A stretch of DNA of 64,000 bases from positions 310,001-374,000 of the forward strand of contig NZ_RBAK01000004.1 of NCBI RefSeq assembly GCF_003626595.1. The letters are read 5' to 3'. Every line of letters starts with the position of its first letter. Position 1 is the first letter of the stretch. The position numbers and the translations under genes are program-made. Under the pieces are notes generated by a model that worked only from the letters and a program-made list of their open reading frames with translations, was not told where the DNA came from and did no database searches. The DNA is from Micromonospora endolithica (GTDB lineage: Bacteria > Actinomycetota > Actinomycetes > Mycobacteriales > Micromonosporaceae). Positions 16,160-23,745 of this stretch are shown piece after piece.

Positions 16160-16864
16160 TCAGGCCGTCTCCGGTCGGGTCGCATCCCGGGCGCTGGCCA
16201 GCAGGAACGCCTGGTCGTCGCGCTCGCTGCCCCGGGGCCGTCGCACCAGGCGGCACATCTCCCGCAGGCCGGCGGCCGCCAACCGGGCGGCGACCTGGTC
16301 GGCGGTGTAGAGGTGCCGCTCCAGCTGGATCTCCAGGCCGAACCGCCGCCGGTACGCCGCGGACACGTCGCGGGTGCCGTCGCCGGACTGGAATCCGACC
16401 AGCAGGTAGCCGCCCGGGCGGAGGACCCGGGCGGCCTCCGCGAAGACGCGCGCCTGGCCGGCGGGAGGCGTGTGGATGGTCGAGTACCACAGCAGCACGC
16501 CGGTGAACTGGTCGTCCCGGAACGGCAGATCGGTCAGCGAGCCCACGGTGAAGAGCAGGTCGGGGTGGTCCCGCCGGGCCCGGGCGACCATGCCCGGGGA
16601 CAGGTCGACGCCCCGCACCAGACAGCCGCGTTCGGTGAGGTGGCGGCTCATCCGGCCCGCCCCACACCCGGCGTCGAGGACCCGCGCGTCCCCACCCGAC
16701 GTCACCACGGCGGCGAAGGCGTCGAGCATGGCGAGGTCCAGTGGGGCCTCGGCCCGGGTGTCCGGCAGATGCGCGGCGTAGTCCTCGGCCACCGTGTCGT
16801 AGGCGCGCCGCACGCCCCGCACGTCGAGCGGATCAGCGGGTGGGGAAGTCACGGGCCGCATCAT
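16160..16864 (-). CDS. Class I SAM-dependent methyltransferase
   Basis: 234 residues if ATG 16864 is used; the adjacent ATG 16861 and a GTG at 16852 are alternatives and none has a clear ribosome site. Motif I is VLDAGCGAGRMSRHL, followed by the acidic end of strand 2 (VRGVDLSPGM) and the post-motif region FRDDQFTGVLLWYSTIHTPP, all typical of Methyltransf_11/25 proteins. The substrate is unknown. It ends 41 bp from the helicase-nuclease gene in convergent orientation and is divergent from the SanA/YdcF gene. Confidence 0.85.
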   Translation of the reverse strand: MMRPVTSPPADPLDVRGVRRAYDTVAEDYAAHLPDTRAEAPLDLAMLDAFAAVVTSGGDARVLDAGCGAGRMSRHLTERGCLVRGVDLSPGMVARARRDHPDLLFTVGSLTDLPFRDDQFTGVLLWYSTIHTPPAGQARVFAEAARVLRPGGYLLVGFQSGDGTRDVSAAYRRRFGLEIQLERHLYTADQVAARLAAAGLREMCRLVRRPRGSERDDQAFLLASARDATRPETA

Positions 16865-16961
16865 CGCACCGATGGCCCGGCGCCTGCCGGCCGGTGGACA
16901 CCACGTCCCCGCCGGCGCCGTTACGATCATGGCCGCAACGGCGGCGGGAGAGGACGGCCAG

Positions 16962-17639
16962 GTGGGCTTCAGGGTTCCCGGGGGGCGCCGGACCGCGCGA
17001 CGTCTCGCCGTCGCCGGTGCCGCCGCGCTGCTGGTCGTCAGCGGCCCGTGGCTGTGGACGACGATCGCCGCGTCCGGTCACCTGCACGAGGTGTCCGACG
17101 CGCCCGCCGCGGACGTGGTGATCGTCCTGGGTACCGAGGTGGCGGCGGACCGCCGGGAACCGGGGACGCGGCTGGCCGGCCGGCTGCGGACCGCCGCCGA
17201 ACTCGTGCACGCCGGGAAGGCCCGGGTGGTCCTGGTCTCCGGCGACGGCGGTGGTGCCTCCGGCGACGAGCCGTCGGTGATGACCAGCTACCTGACCGAG
17301 CGGCTGGGTGTCGACCGTGGTCGTGTCGTGGCGGATCCGTCCGGGCTGGACACCTACGACAGCTGCGCCCGCGCCCGCGACGTGTACGGGGTCACCCGAG
17401 CGCTGATCGTCACCCAGTCGTACCACCTGGCCCGCGCGGTGACCCTCTGCCGGCACCTCGGCGTCGACGCCGACGGCGTGGCCGCCGACTGCGACGGCTG
17501 CGCCGCGACGCTGCTCGCCGAGAAGGCCGTCCGGGACTACTTCGCCAGCGGCAAGGCGGCCTGGGACGCGGTGCGGGACCGCCCGCCCGCGGTCGTCTCG
17601 CCGCCGGACCCCGCCGTCCAGGACGCTCTGCGGGGTTAG
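16962..17639 (+). CDS. SanA/YdcF (DUF218) family membrane-anchored protein
   Basis: 225 residues from GTG 16962, chosen for GAGAGG 8-9 bases upstream; ATG 16929 in frame has none. One N-terminal membrane helix (LAVAGAAALLVVSGPWLW) is followed by the DUF218 domain: VVIVLGTEV, TRLAGRLRTAAELVHAGKARVVLVSGD, DTYDSCARARDVYGV and TQSYHLARAV. SanA of enterobacteria affects cell-envelope permeability to vancomycin and ElyC affects peptidoglycan precursors. A role in the envelope is therefore likely, though the reaction is unknown. CDGCAA near the C-terminus is an unusual Cys pair. Confidence 0.85.
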   Translation: MGFRVPGGRRTARRLAVAGAAALLVVSGPWLWTTIAASGHLHEVSDAPAADVVIVLGTEVAADRREPGTRLAGRLRTAAELVHAGKARVVLVSGDGGGASGDEPSVMTSYLTERLGVDRGRVVADPSGLDTYDSCARARDVYGVTRALIVTQSYHLARAVTLCRHLGVDADGVAADCDGCAATLLAEKAVRDYFASGKAAWDAVRDRPPAVVSPPDPAVQDALRG

Positions 17640-17729
17640 CGCCCACGCGGGCCTTCGCGGTCGCTCCGTCCGGGGCCCGGCGCTGGCAGGGCGCTCGGGG
17701 CCTTGGGCCCGGCACCTACAGTGGTCGAC

Positions 17730-18593
17730 GTGACCGGTCCGGCGACCACGACCGACTCCCGCCCCGCCCCGCGATGGCGGGTCCTGGTCGTGTTCGCCGC
17801 CACCGTCCTGCTCTGGCTGTTCCTCTACCAGGTCGTGCCGCCCGGTGCGGAATACGACCGCCTCACCCACGCCGCCCGGGCGGTCCTGACGACCGCTCTC
17901 GTCGTCCCCCTCGTGGTGGTGGCCCGCCGGCTGCTCGACCGTCGCCCCTGGGCCGGCCTCGGACTGCCCTCGCTACGTGCCGGCGGGCGGCGCCTGCTGC
18001 TCGGCATGGCCTGCTGGCTCGTCCCCGCCGCCGTCGGGTTCGCGCTCTGTCTCGGCGTCGGCTGGGTGGAGATCAGCCTGCGGGCCTCCGCCATGGACGC
18101 CCTCCGGACGGCGGCGCTCCTGGTCGTGCTGGTCCTGCTCTACGAGGCGTTGCCGGAGGAACTCGTCTTCCGCGGCTACCTCCAACGCAGTCTCGCCACC
18201 GTCCTGCCGGCCTGGCAGGCGGTCCTCGGTCAGGCCGGACTGTTCACCCTGTTCGGGTTCCTGGTCGGCGCGGCCACCTCGCTCGACCGGCTCCCCATCT
18301 TCTTCCTCTTCGCGCTGCTGCTCGGTGGCTTCCGCGTCGCCACCGGCGACATCTGGGCGGGCATCGGATTCCACCTCGCCTTCCAGACCGTCGCCCAGTT
18401 GTTCCTGGGCGCGGGGGCCGCGTTCGAGGTGACCGGACGTGGCGTTCTGGAGATCGTCGTCCTGGGCGTGCTGCCGTTCTCACTCGGCTGGATGGCCGTG
18501 GAGCGTCTGTACCGGGATCGGCTGGACTGGCAGGCGCGCGAACCGGACCCGCCTTCACGGGGGGAGGGGAGGGAGCCGGTCAGCGCCCGGTGA
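17730..18593 (+). CDS. CPBP-family intramembrane glutamic protease
   Basis: 287 residues from GTG 17730; an upstream GTG at 17724 or ATG 17703 cannot be excluded, and the message may be nearly leaderless. The protein has about eight hydrophobic helices. The CPBP (Abi, Rce1-like) motifs are present: EALPEELVFRGYLQR (EExxxR) near 147-160 and GIGFHLAFQT (FxxxH) near 211-220. These proteases cut or mature membrane and peptide substrates; bacterial members serve in bacteriocin self-immunity or signalling. The 3' end overlaps the 3' end of helR by 14 bases in convergent orientation. Confidence 0.85.
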   Translation: MTGPATTTDSRPAPRWRVLVVFAATVLLWLFLYQVVPPGAEYDRLTHAARAVLTTALVVPLVVVARRLLDRRPWAGLGLPSLRAGGRRLLLGMACWLVPAAVGFALCLGVGWVEISLRASAMDALRTAALLVVLVLLYEALPEELVFRGYLQRSLATVLPAWQAVLGQAGLFTLFGFLVGAATSLDRLPIFFLFALLLGGFRVATGDIWAGIGFHLAFQTVAQLFLGAGAAFEVTGRGVLEIVVLGVLPFSLGWMAVERLYRDRLDWQAREPDPPSRGEGREPVSAR

Positions 18594-20763
18594 GGACGAC
18601 GAGCTGTTGGGTCGCCCGGGTCATCGCCACGTAGCGGTCGACCGCCGCCTCGATGCCGTCACCGAACGCCTCCGGGTCGACGAGGACGACCAGGTCGAAC
18701 TCCAGCCCCTTGGCCAGCTCCGGCGTCGACGACCGGACGCGGGACGATCCAGCGAACGCGGGATCGCCGATGACGCAGGCGATCCCGTCGGGATGCGCCG
18801 CGAGCCAGGTGTCGAGGATCGAGTCCCGATCACGAACCGAGCCGTGTACGACGGGCAGGCCGGTGCCACGGATGGAGGTCGGCACGTTGGCGTCGGGGAG
18901 CACGGCCCGGATGACCGGCTCGGCCTCGGTCATGATCTCGGCCGGCGTCCGGTAGTTGACGGTCAGCGAGGCCAGCTCGACCCGACCGAGACCGACCCGT
19001 TCGAGGCGTTCCTGCCAGGACTCGGTGAACCCGTGCCGGGCCTGGGCGCGGTCCCCGACGACGGTGAAACTCCGGGACGGACAGCGGAGCAGGAGCATCT
19101 GCCACTCGGCGTCGGTCAGCTCCTGAGCCTCGTCCACGACGACGTGCGCGAACGGGCCGGCGAGCGGGTCCGGGTCGGTGCCGGGCAGCACGGCCTCGTC
19201 GACCAGGGCGTCCTGGAGGTCGAGTTGGCGCAGGCTCGCCAGCACACCCTGGCCGTCGTCGAAGGTGTGGGCCTCGATCAGTTCGCCGACCACGGTGGCC
19301 ATCCGCTCGCGTTCGGCGGCCAGCGCGGCGTCGTGCCGGCGTCGGCGGCGGGACGCCTCCGGATCGCCGAGCCGCTGTCGTGCCGCGTCCAGCAACGGCA
19401 GGTCGGACACCGTCCAGGCGCGGGCGTCCGGGCGCTGCAACAACCGGATCTCGTCGGGATCGAGCCAGGGGGCGCACCGGCGCAGGTAGGCGGGTACCGA
19501 CCACAGGTCACCGACGAGATCGACCGCCTCGACCAGCGGCCAGGCGCGGTGCAGGGCGGTACGCAACTCCTCGTTCGCCGACAGCGACCGGCGCAGGAGA
19601 TCCACCGGCTCGTCGCCGTCGTACTTGTCCAGCAGGATGGTGAGCAGCTCCGCCCAGATCTGGTCGCGCGCCTCGTTGTGCGGGACACCGGGGTCCGGCG
19701 CCTCGAACGCCCGGGCCCAGTCGTCGGCACCGAGCCAGATCTCGGACCAGTCGGTCGCGACCGCCATCCCCTTGCCGGGCGGCTCCTCGTAGAAGCGGAC
19801 GGCGGTCTCGATCGCCGCCACCAGGTCCGCCGACGCCTTCAACCTCGCCACCCTCGGGTCGGTCTCGACGCCGGCGGTGGCTCCCTCGGCGACGAGGTCC
19901 CGCAGGGTGCAGATCTGCACCTCGTCCTCGCCGAGGCTGGGCAGTACGTCGCCGACGTAGGCCAGGTACGGCTGGTGCGGGCCGACGAACAGGACGCCGC
20001 CCCGGTGGTGACGCAGGCGGGGGTCGGAGTAGAGCAGGTAGGCGGTGCGGTGCAGCGCGACGACGGTCTTCCCGGTGCCCGGACCGCCGTCGACGACGAG
20101 AGCGCCGTGGGAACCCGCGCGGATGATGGCGTCCTGGTCGGCCTGGATGGTGGCGAGCACGTCCCGCATCCGGGCCGAACGGTTGCCACCCAGGCTGGCG
20201 ATGAAGGCGGACTGGTCGTCGAGCGCGGCGTGTCCCTCGAACCCGTCGGCGGTGAACACCTCGTCCCAGTAGTCGGTGATCCGGCCCCGGGTCCAGCGGT
20301 ACCGGCGGCGACGCACCAGGCCCATCGGGTCGGCGTGGGTCGCCCCGAAGAACGGCTCGGCCGCGGGGGAGCGCCAGTCCACCAGCAGCCGGCGGCCCGC
20401 GCCGTCGGTGAGGCCCTGCCGCCCGACGTACACCGGCTCCGTGTCGTCGACGCCGACCATGTGTCCGAGGCACAGGTCCAGGCCGAAGCGGCCCAGCGTG
20501 CGCAGCCGGGTGGTCAGCCGGCGGACCTCCTGGTCCCGGTCCACCGCCTGCCGGCCCCCGCCGCCGGGTGCTCGGCGGGCGGCTTCGAGGCGGCCGGACA
20601 GCTCGGCGGACAGCCGGCCGAGGCTCTCCGCCATGGCCGCGAAATGCCGCCGGTCACCGGCGATCAGTGCCGGATCGGCCTTCGGGGCGAGGTGGTCGGG
20701 AAGGTGGAACACGTCGTTGTCGGTCGGTGGATTCCACCCGCCGAGTTCGCGTCGATCTCGCAT
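18580..20763 (-). CDS. helR: RNA polymerase recycling motor ATPase, HelR type
   Basis: 727 residues from ATG 20763 (GGAAG upstream). It is a HelD-like SF1 protein with an N-terminal coiled segment, a region DWRSPAAEPFFGAT typical of the family, Walker A GGPGTGKT near 226 followed by VVALHRTAYLLY, the DEAQEL Walker B, VVGDRAQARHGF, and C-terminal helicase motifs (LTVNYRTPAEIM; KGLEFDLVVLVDPE; YVAMTRATQQLVVL). HelR proteins bind RNA polymerase and displace rifamycins, giving tolerance. The assignment as HelR rather than generic HelD is strengthened by the rifamycin-associated element at 20821-20840, 58 bp upstream of the start. Confidence 0.85.
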   Translation of the reverse strand: MRDRRELGGWNPPTDNDVFHLPDHLAPKADPALIAGDRRHFAAMAESLGRLSAELSGRLEAARRAPGGGGRQAVDRDQEVRRLTTRLRTLGRFGLDLCLGHMVGVDDTEPVYVGRQGLTDGAGRRLLVDWRSPAAEPFFGATHADPMGLVRRRRYRWTRGRITDYWDEVFTADGFEGHAALDDQSAFIASLGGNRSARMRDVLATIQADQDAIIRAGSHGALVVDGGPGTGKTVVALHRTAYLLYSDPRLRHHRGGVLFVGPHQPYLAYVGDVLPSLGEDEVQICTLRDLVAEGATAGVETDPRVARLKASADLVAAIETAVRFYEEPPGKGMAVATDWSEIWLGADDWARAFEAPDPGVPHNEARDQIWAELLTILLDKYDGDEPVDLLRRSLSANEELRTALHRAWPLVEAVDLVGDLWSVPAYLRRCAPWLDPDEIRLLQRPDARAWTVSDLPLLDAARQRLGDPEASRRRRRHDAALAAERERMATVVGELIEAHTFDDGQGVLASLRQLDLQDALVDEAVLPGTDPDPLAGPFAHVVVDEAQELTDAEWQMLLLRCPSRSFTVVGDRAQARHGFTESWQERLERVGLGRVELASLTVNYRTPAEIMTEAEPVIRAVLPDANVPTSIRGTGLPVVHGSVRDRDSILDTWLAAHPDGIACVIGDPAFAGSSRVRSSTPELAKGLEFDLVVLVDPEAFGDGIEAAVDRYVAMTRATQQLVVLTGR

Positions 20764-20820
20764 TTATGACTTCCGTTTCCGCAGGTGTCGGGGCTCGGCC
20801 GACGATTTTGCGGCACGACC

Positions 20821-20840
20821 GGGGTCTTGCCGCAAGCCCC
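20821..20840 (-). promoter_or_regulatory. Rifamycin-associated element (RAE)
   Basis: Read toward helR the 20 bases are GGGGCTTGCGGCAAGACCCC, an almost perfect palindrome (one inserted A) that matches the RAE described upstream of rifamycin-inactivating enzyme genes and helR in actinomycetes. On this strand TTGCGG inside it could act as a -35, with CAAAAT about 19 bases further as a weak -10. The element is inducible by rifamycins in the systems studied; induction here is an inference. Confidence 0.85.
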
Positions 20841-20857
20841 CCGGTGCGATATACGTT
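20827..20857 (+). promoter_or_regulatory. Candidate rightward promoter overlapping the RAE
   Basis: On the plus strand TTGCCG (20827-20832) and TATACG (20850-20855) are separated by 17 bases, a good spacing for the main sigma factor. Transcription would begin near 20862, immediately before the hairpin at 20864-20889. Because the RAE palindrome covers the -35, this promoter could be co-regulated with helR. Confidence 0.35.
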
Positions 20858-20863
20858 AGGAGT

Positions 20864-20899
20864 GGAAGGGGATGCGTCATTCCCCTTCCTTTTCTGTTT
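20864..20899 (+). terminator. Intrinsic terminator or attenuator hairpin
   Basis: GGAAGGGG-ATG (20864-20874) pairs with CAT-T-CCCCTTCC (20878-20889) around a 3-base loop with one bulged T, and TTTTCTGTTT follows at 20890-20899. This is a classical rho-independent terminator on the plus strand. AGGAG at 20859-20863 and an ATG at 20872 lie in the same segment, so the hairpin would also hide a possible start codon of a 51-codon frame. Confidence 0.65.
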
Positions 20900-20930
20900 C
20901 GTCCGTTGATTGGACGAAGATGCCCGGTGA

Positions 20931-21200
20931 AGCCGTGCCGCGTCGAGCGGCGGCCCCGCCGGGTTCGTCGCCGTTCTGGACGCGCGGACGGTGGCGATAC
21001 CGGACGCGACCGACGACAGGCGTCTGAACTGCCCCAAGGCGCTGCTGCGCGGCGGGGCCTGGAAGCCGGAGCAGTGGCTGCCGGCGGACGCCCAGCCGAC
21101 CTCGGCCGAGGTGACGCTGGCCCAGCTACGGATGCCGGAGCTGACGATCGCCGACATCGAGCAGGCGGAGGCGGACGCGCTCAGGTACCGCTACGAATGA
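20931..21200 (+). pseudogene. Decayed PPOX-class (pyridoxamine 5'-phosphate oxidase family) gene
   Basis: In this frame the translation runs PAGFVAVLDARTVAIPD, then RRLN, then abruptly CPKALLRGGAWKPEQWLPADAQ to the end LRYRYE. The first block matches the substrate/FMN-site strand (GFVxVLDxRTxAIPD) of PPOX-class flavoproteins, and the second matches their C-terminal block (CPKALLRSxLW). In intact members roughly 90-100 residues separate them, and ~60-90 residues precede the first; both stretches are missing. An in-frame stop at 20928-20930 and a frame change remove the N-terminus. A GTG at 20991 could still start a 69-residue fragment. I read this as a deletion remnant, not a functional enzyme. 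Confidence 0.7.
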
Positions 21201-21205
21201 CCGGC

Positions 21206-21233
21206 CGCACGGCGCTGGTGCCAGCGCCGTGCG
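21206..21233. terminator. Bidirectional hairpin terminator
   Basis: CGCACGGCGCTGG (21206-21218) is followed after TG by its exact reverse complement CCAGCGCCGTGCG (21221-21233). It lies between the ends of the PPOX remnant and the DUF6223-like gene, which converge here. Confidence 0.6.
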
Positions 21234-21245
21234 TCGCCCGGGGCG

Positions 21246-21686
21246 TCACCCGGCGCGGCGGGACCGGTTCAGGGCCAGTCCACCCAGGAGGACGGCGACC
21301 GACCCCACCACCAGGGCCACGTACCCCCCGCCCCGCCCGTTGCCGGTGCCGACGCCGCTGTCGGAGGTGGCCACCACCACCCCACCGAGGACCACGCCGG
21401 CCAGTCCCGCCGCCAGGGCGACGGTCGCGCCGAGCCGACCCCCGGCGGTGCCGAAGCGACCGGCGGGCCGGGCCAGCGCCAGCCCGCCGATGATCAGACC
21501 GATCAGCCCCAGCACGGCGGCGACGCTCGCCCCGAGGCGTCCGGCGCTCATCGCGAGGGCATCGGCGGCGACCGGTGCGGACGGGAGGTGCGCGGCGGCC
21601 GGCGTGGCCGGCCCGAACCCCCCGAGCGGTGCGGCCGCGGTGGCAAGGACCAGGCGGACCGGCTTCGGTGCGCTGAACGAACTCAT
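21246..21686 (-). CDS. DUF6223-like small membrane protein
   Basis: 146 residues from ATG 21686; AAGGAG lies 6 bases upstream, so the frame reaching 21728 is too long. A signal-like N-terminus (VRLVLATAAAPLGGFGPATPAAAH) is followed by three glycine/alanine-rich membrane helices with the repeated pattern GRLGA(S/T)VA, suggesting an internal duplication. This resembles actinobacterial DUF6223 proteins of unknown function. It is divergent from a NarL-type two-component system, with a palindrome (21828-21843) in between, so it is a plausible target of that system. Confidence 0.65.
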   Translation of the reverse strand: MSSFSAPKPVRLVLATAAAPLGGFGPATPAAAHLPSAPVAADALAMSAGRLGASVAAVLGLIGLIIGGLALARPAGRFGTAGGRLGATVALAAGLAGVVLGGVVVATSDSGVGTGNGRGGGYVALVVGSVAVLLGGLALNRSRRAG

Positions 21687-21827
21687 GTCCCGCTCCTTCG
21701 TCGTACGTCTGCTGATGTCCCTGATCATGTCGCCGGGCCCGCCGCCGGTCGTCCCGCCGACGGACGCACTTCGGGCTGCCGCCGGCGGCGCAGCCGACTG
21801 CCGCGGACGCCGCAGGCGCCGCGCGGA

Positions 21828-21843
21828 TACCGCACCCGCGGTA
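21828..21843. promoter_or_regulatory. Palindrome in divergent control region of the NarL-type system
   Basis: TACCGCACCCGCGGTA consists of TACCGC and its reverse complement GCGGTA separated by 4 bases. It lies between the DUF6223-like gene and the sensor kinase gene. NarL/LuxR-type response regulators bind short palindromes of this kind, so an operator role is possible. Confidence 0.35.
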
Positions 21844-21903
21844 GTCGGACCCTCGCCCGCGCGCAGGATCCGCCCGGGGACGTCCGGCGGCTAGGGTGCG
21901 CAC

Positions 21904-23016
21904 ATGAGGGCGGGACGAGCCGGTGTCACCGACTGGGCGACCGCCGTCGGCGTGGCGGCGGTGCTGGTGGTCGCCGGGCTGTCCGCGGACCACCCCGGCG
22001 CCGGCCCGCTCGGCTACCCGCTGCTGGCCGCCGGCGGCCTGGCCCTGGCCGCGCGACGCCGGGCTCCGATTCCCGTCCTGGCCGTCACCGGGGCGTGCGC
22101 GGTGGGCTACCAGGCGGTCGGCTTCGAGGTGCCCGCCGTGGCGTTCCTGTTCGCCGTGTACACCGCCGTGCGGGCCGGCCACCGGGTCGTCACGGTCGCG
22201 GCGGCGGTGACCATGCTGGCCGCCCTCCCGCTCGCCGCCCTCGCCCCGCCGGCGGACCTGCCGGTGGGCGAGGCGCTCGCCCGGGCCCGGGGTGTGCTCG
22301 AACTGGCCTGGCTGGTCGCCGCCGGCGCCGCGGGCGAGGCGCTGCGGCAGGCCGAGCGGCGGGCGGACGAGGCCGAGCGCACCAGGGAGGAGACCGCGCG
22401 ACGCCGCGCCGACGAGGAACGGCTGCGCATCGCGCGGGAGCTGCACGACTCGCTCACCCACCAGATCTCCATCATCAAGGTGCAGGCCGAGGTCGCCGTC
22501 CACCTGGCTCGCAAGCGTGGCGAACCGGTGCCGGAGGCGCTGCTGGCGATCCGGGAGGCCGGCCGCGAGGCGACCCGGGAACTGCGGGCGACCCTGGAGG
22601 CGCTGCGCGATGACGACCGCGCGTCCCCGCCGCACGGGCTCGACCATCTCCCGGAACTGGTGGACCGGGCCCGCACGGCCGGCCTGGACGCGACGCTGAC
22701 GATCGCCGGAGAACGCCACGACGTGCCGGCCGCGGTGCAGCGGACCGCCTACCGGATCGTGCAGGAGTCACTCACCAACGTCGCCCGGCACGCCGCCGCC
22801 GCCACCGCCTCGGTCCGGATCGACTACCGCCCGGACGCGCTGGCGATCCGGGTCGACGACGACGGCCGGGCCGCACCGGAGGCCGCCCCGGTGCCCGGTG
22901 TCGGACTGCTCGGCATGCGGGAACGGGTCACCGCCCTCGGCGGTCGCCTGCGCGCCGAACCACGCGACGAGGGCGGCTTCACCGTCCACGCCGAACTGCC
23001 CCTGGGCCGGCCGTGA
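21904..23016 (+). CDS. NarL-type sensor histidine kinase
   Basis: 370 residues from ATG 21904. TAGGGT, a -10-like hexamer, sits 7 bases before the ATG, suggesting leaderless translation. Four to five membrane helices occupy residues 12-145, then a coiled linker rich in Arg/Glu, then HisKA_3 with H181 in RIARELHDSLTHQISI, then the HATPase domain (N box ESLTNVARHA, G box DDDGR and GLLGMRERV). There is no large extracellular domain, so the signal is probably sensed in or near the membrane. The stop overlaps the regulator start (GTGA). Confidence 0.92.
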   Translation: MRAGRAGVTDWATAVGVAAVLVVAGLSADHPGAGPLGYPLLAAGGLALAARRRAPIPVLAVTGACAVGYQAVGFEVPAVAFLFAVYTAVRAGHRVVTVAAAVTMLAALPLAALAPPADLPVGEALARARGVLELAWLVAAGAAGEALRQAERRADEAERTREETARRRADEERLRIARELHDSLTHQISIIKVQAEVAVHLARKRGEPVPEALLAIREAGREATRELRATLEALRDDDRASPPHGLDHLPELVDRARTAGLDATLTIAGERHDVPAAVQRTAYRIVQESLTNVARHAAAATASVRIDYRPDALAIRVDDDGRAAPEAAPVPGVGLLGMRERVTALGGRLRAEPRDEGGFTVHAELPLGRP

Positions 23017-23678
23017 CGATCCGCGTCCTGCTGGTGGACGACCAGCCCCTGCTGCGCAGCGGGTTCCGCGCGCTGCTGGACGGCGAGGACGACATCGAGG
23101 TGGTGGCGGAGGCCGCCGACGGCGCGCGGGGTCTGGCGCTGGCCCGGGAACACCTGCCCGACGTGGCGCTCGTCGACATCCAGATGCCGGTCATGGACGG
23201 CATCGAGGCGACCCGACGGATCGCCGCGGATCCGAGCCTGGCCGGGGTGCGCGTCGTCATCCTGACCAACTACGGCCTCGACGAACACGTGCTGCACGCG
23301 CTGCGCGCCGGCGCCGCCGGGTTCCTCGTCAAGGACATCGAGCCGGAGGACTTCCTGCACGCGGTACGGGTCGCCGCGCGCGGCGACGCCCTGCTCGCCC
23401 CGTCGATCACCCGCAGGTTGATCGAACGGTACGTCGCCGAGCCGCCGCTCCCGGACGCCCGCACGGCCCTGGCCGGGCTGACCAACCGGGAGCGGCAGGC
23501 CGTCGCCCTGGTCGCCCGGGGCATGTCCAACGACGAGATCGCCGATCGGATGGTGATCAGCGCGCTGACCGCGAAGACCCACGTCAACCGGGCGATGGCC
23601 AAGCTCCATGCCCGCGACCGGGCCCAGCTCGTGGTGCTCGCCTATGAGTCCGGCCTGGTGTCCCCGCGCGGGCTATGA
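23013..23678 (+). CDS. NarL/LuxR-family response regulator
   Basis: 221 residues from GTG 23013, coupled to the kinase. The receiver domain has DD at 9-10, phospho-acceptor D55 (VALVDIQMPVMDG), a Thr/Ser switch (ILTNYG) and K105 region (FLVKDIEPE). The C-terminal LuxR helix-turn-helix reads LTNRERQAVALVARGMSNDEIADRMVIS. It should be phosphorylated by the kinase upstream and control nearby genes, possibly the divergent DUF6223-like gene. Confidence 0.92.
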   Translation: MTIRVLLVDDQPLLRSGFRALLDGEDDIEVVAEAADGARGLALAREHLPDVALVDIQMPVMDGIEATRRIAADPSLAGVRVVILTNYGLDEHVLHALRAGAAGFLVKDIEPEDFLHAVRVAARGDALLAPSITRRLIERYVAEPPLPDARTALAGLTNRERQAVALVARGMSNDEIADRMVISALTAKTHVNRAMAKLHARDRAQLVVLAYESGLVSPRGL

Positions 23679-23745
23679 CCGGTCCGGGTTGTGCGGGGAC
23701 CCCCCACCGGCACGGTGCGGGGCCCCCGGGTTCGCGGGTCGGAGG

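Noticed and set aside
14383..16185. A 600-codon minus-strand frame over the end of the helicase-nuclease gene
   Set aside because: Antisense shadow; low-complexity translation rich in R, G, V, A and D without domains.
18439..20769. A 776-codon plus-strand frame opposite helR
   Set aside because: Antisense shadow of helR; no motif and no ribosome site.
20872..21027. A 51-codon frame starting ATG 20872 with AGGAG upstream
   Set aside because: It lies in the terminator hairpin, then runs out of frame through the PPOX remnant; no homology-like pattern. Mentioned only with the terminator.
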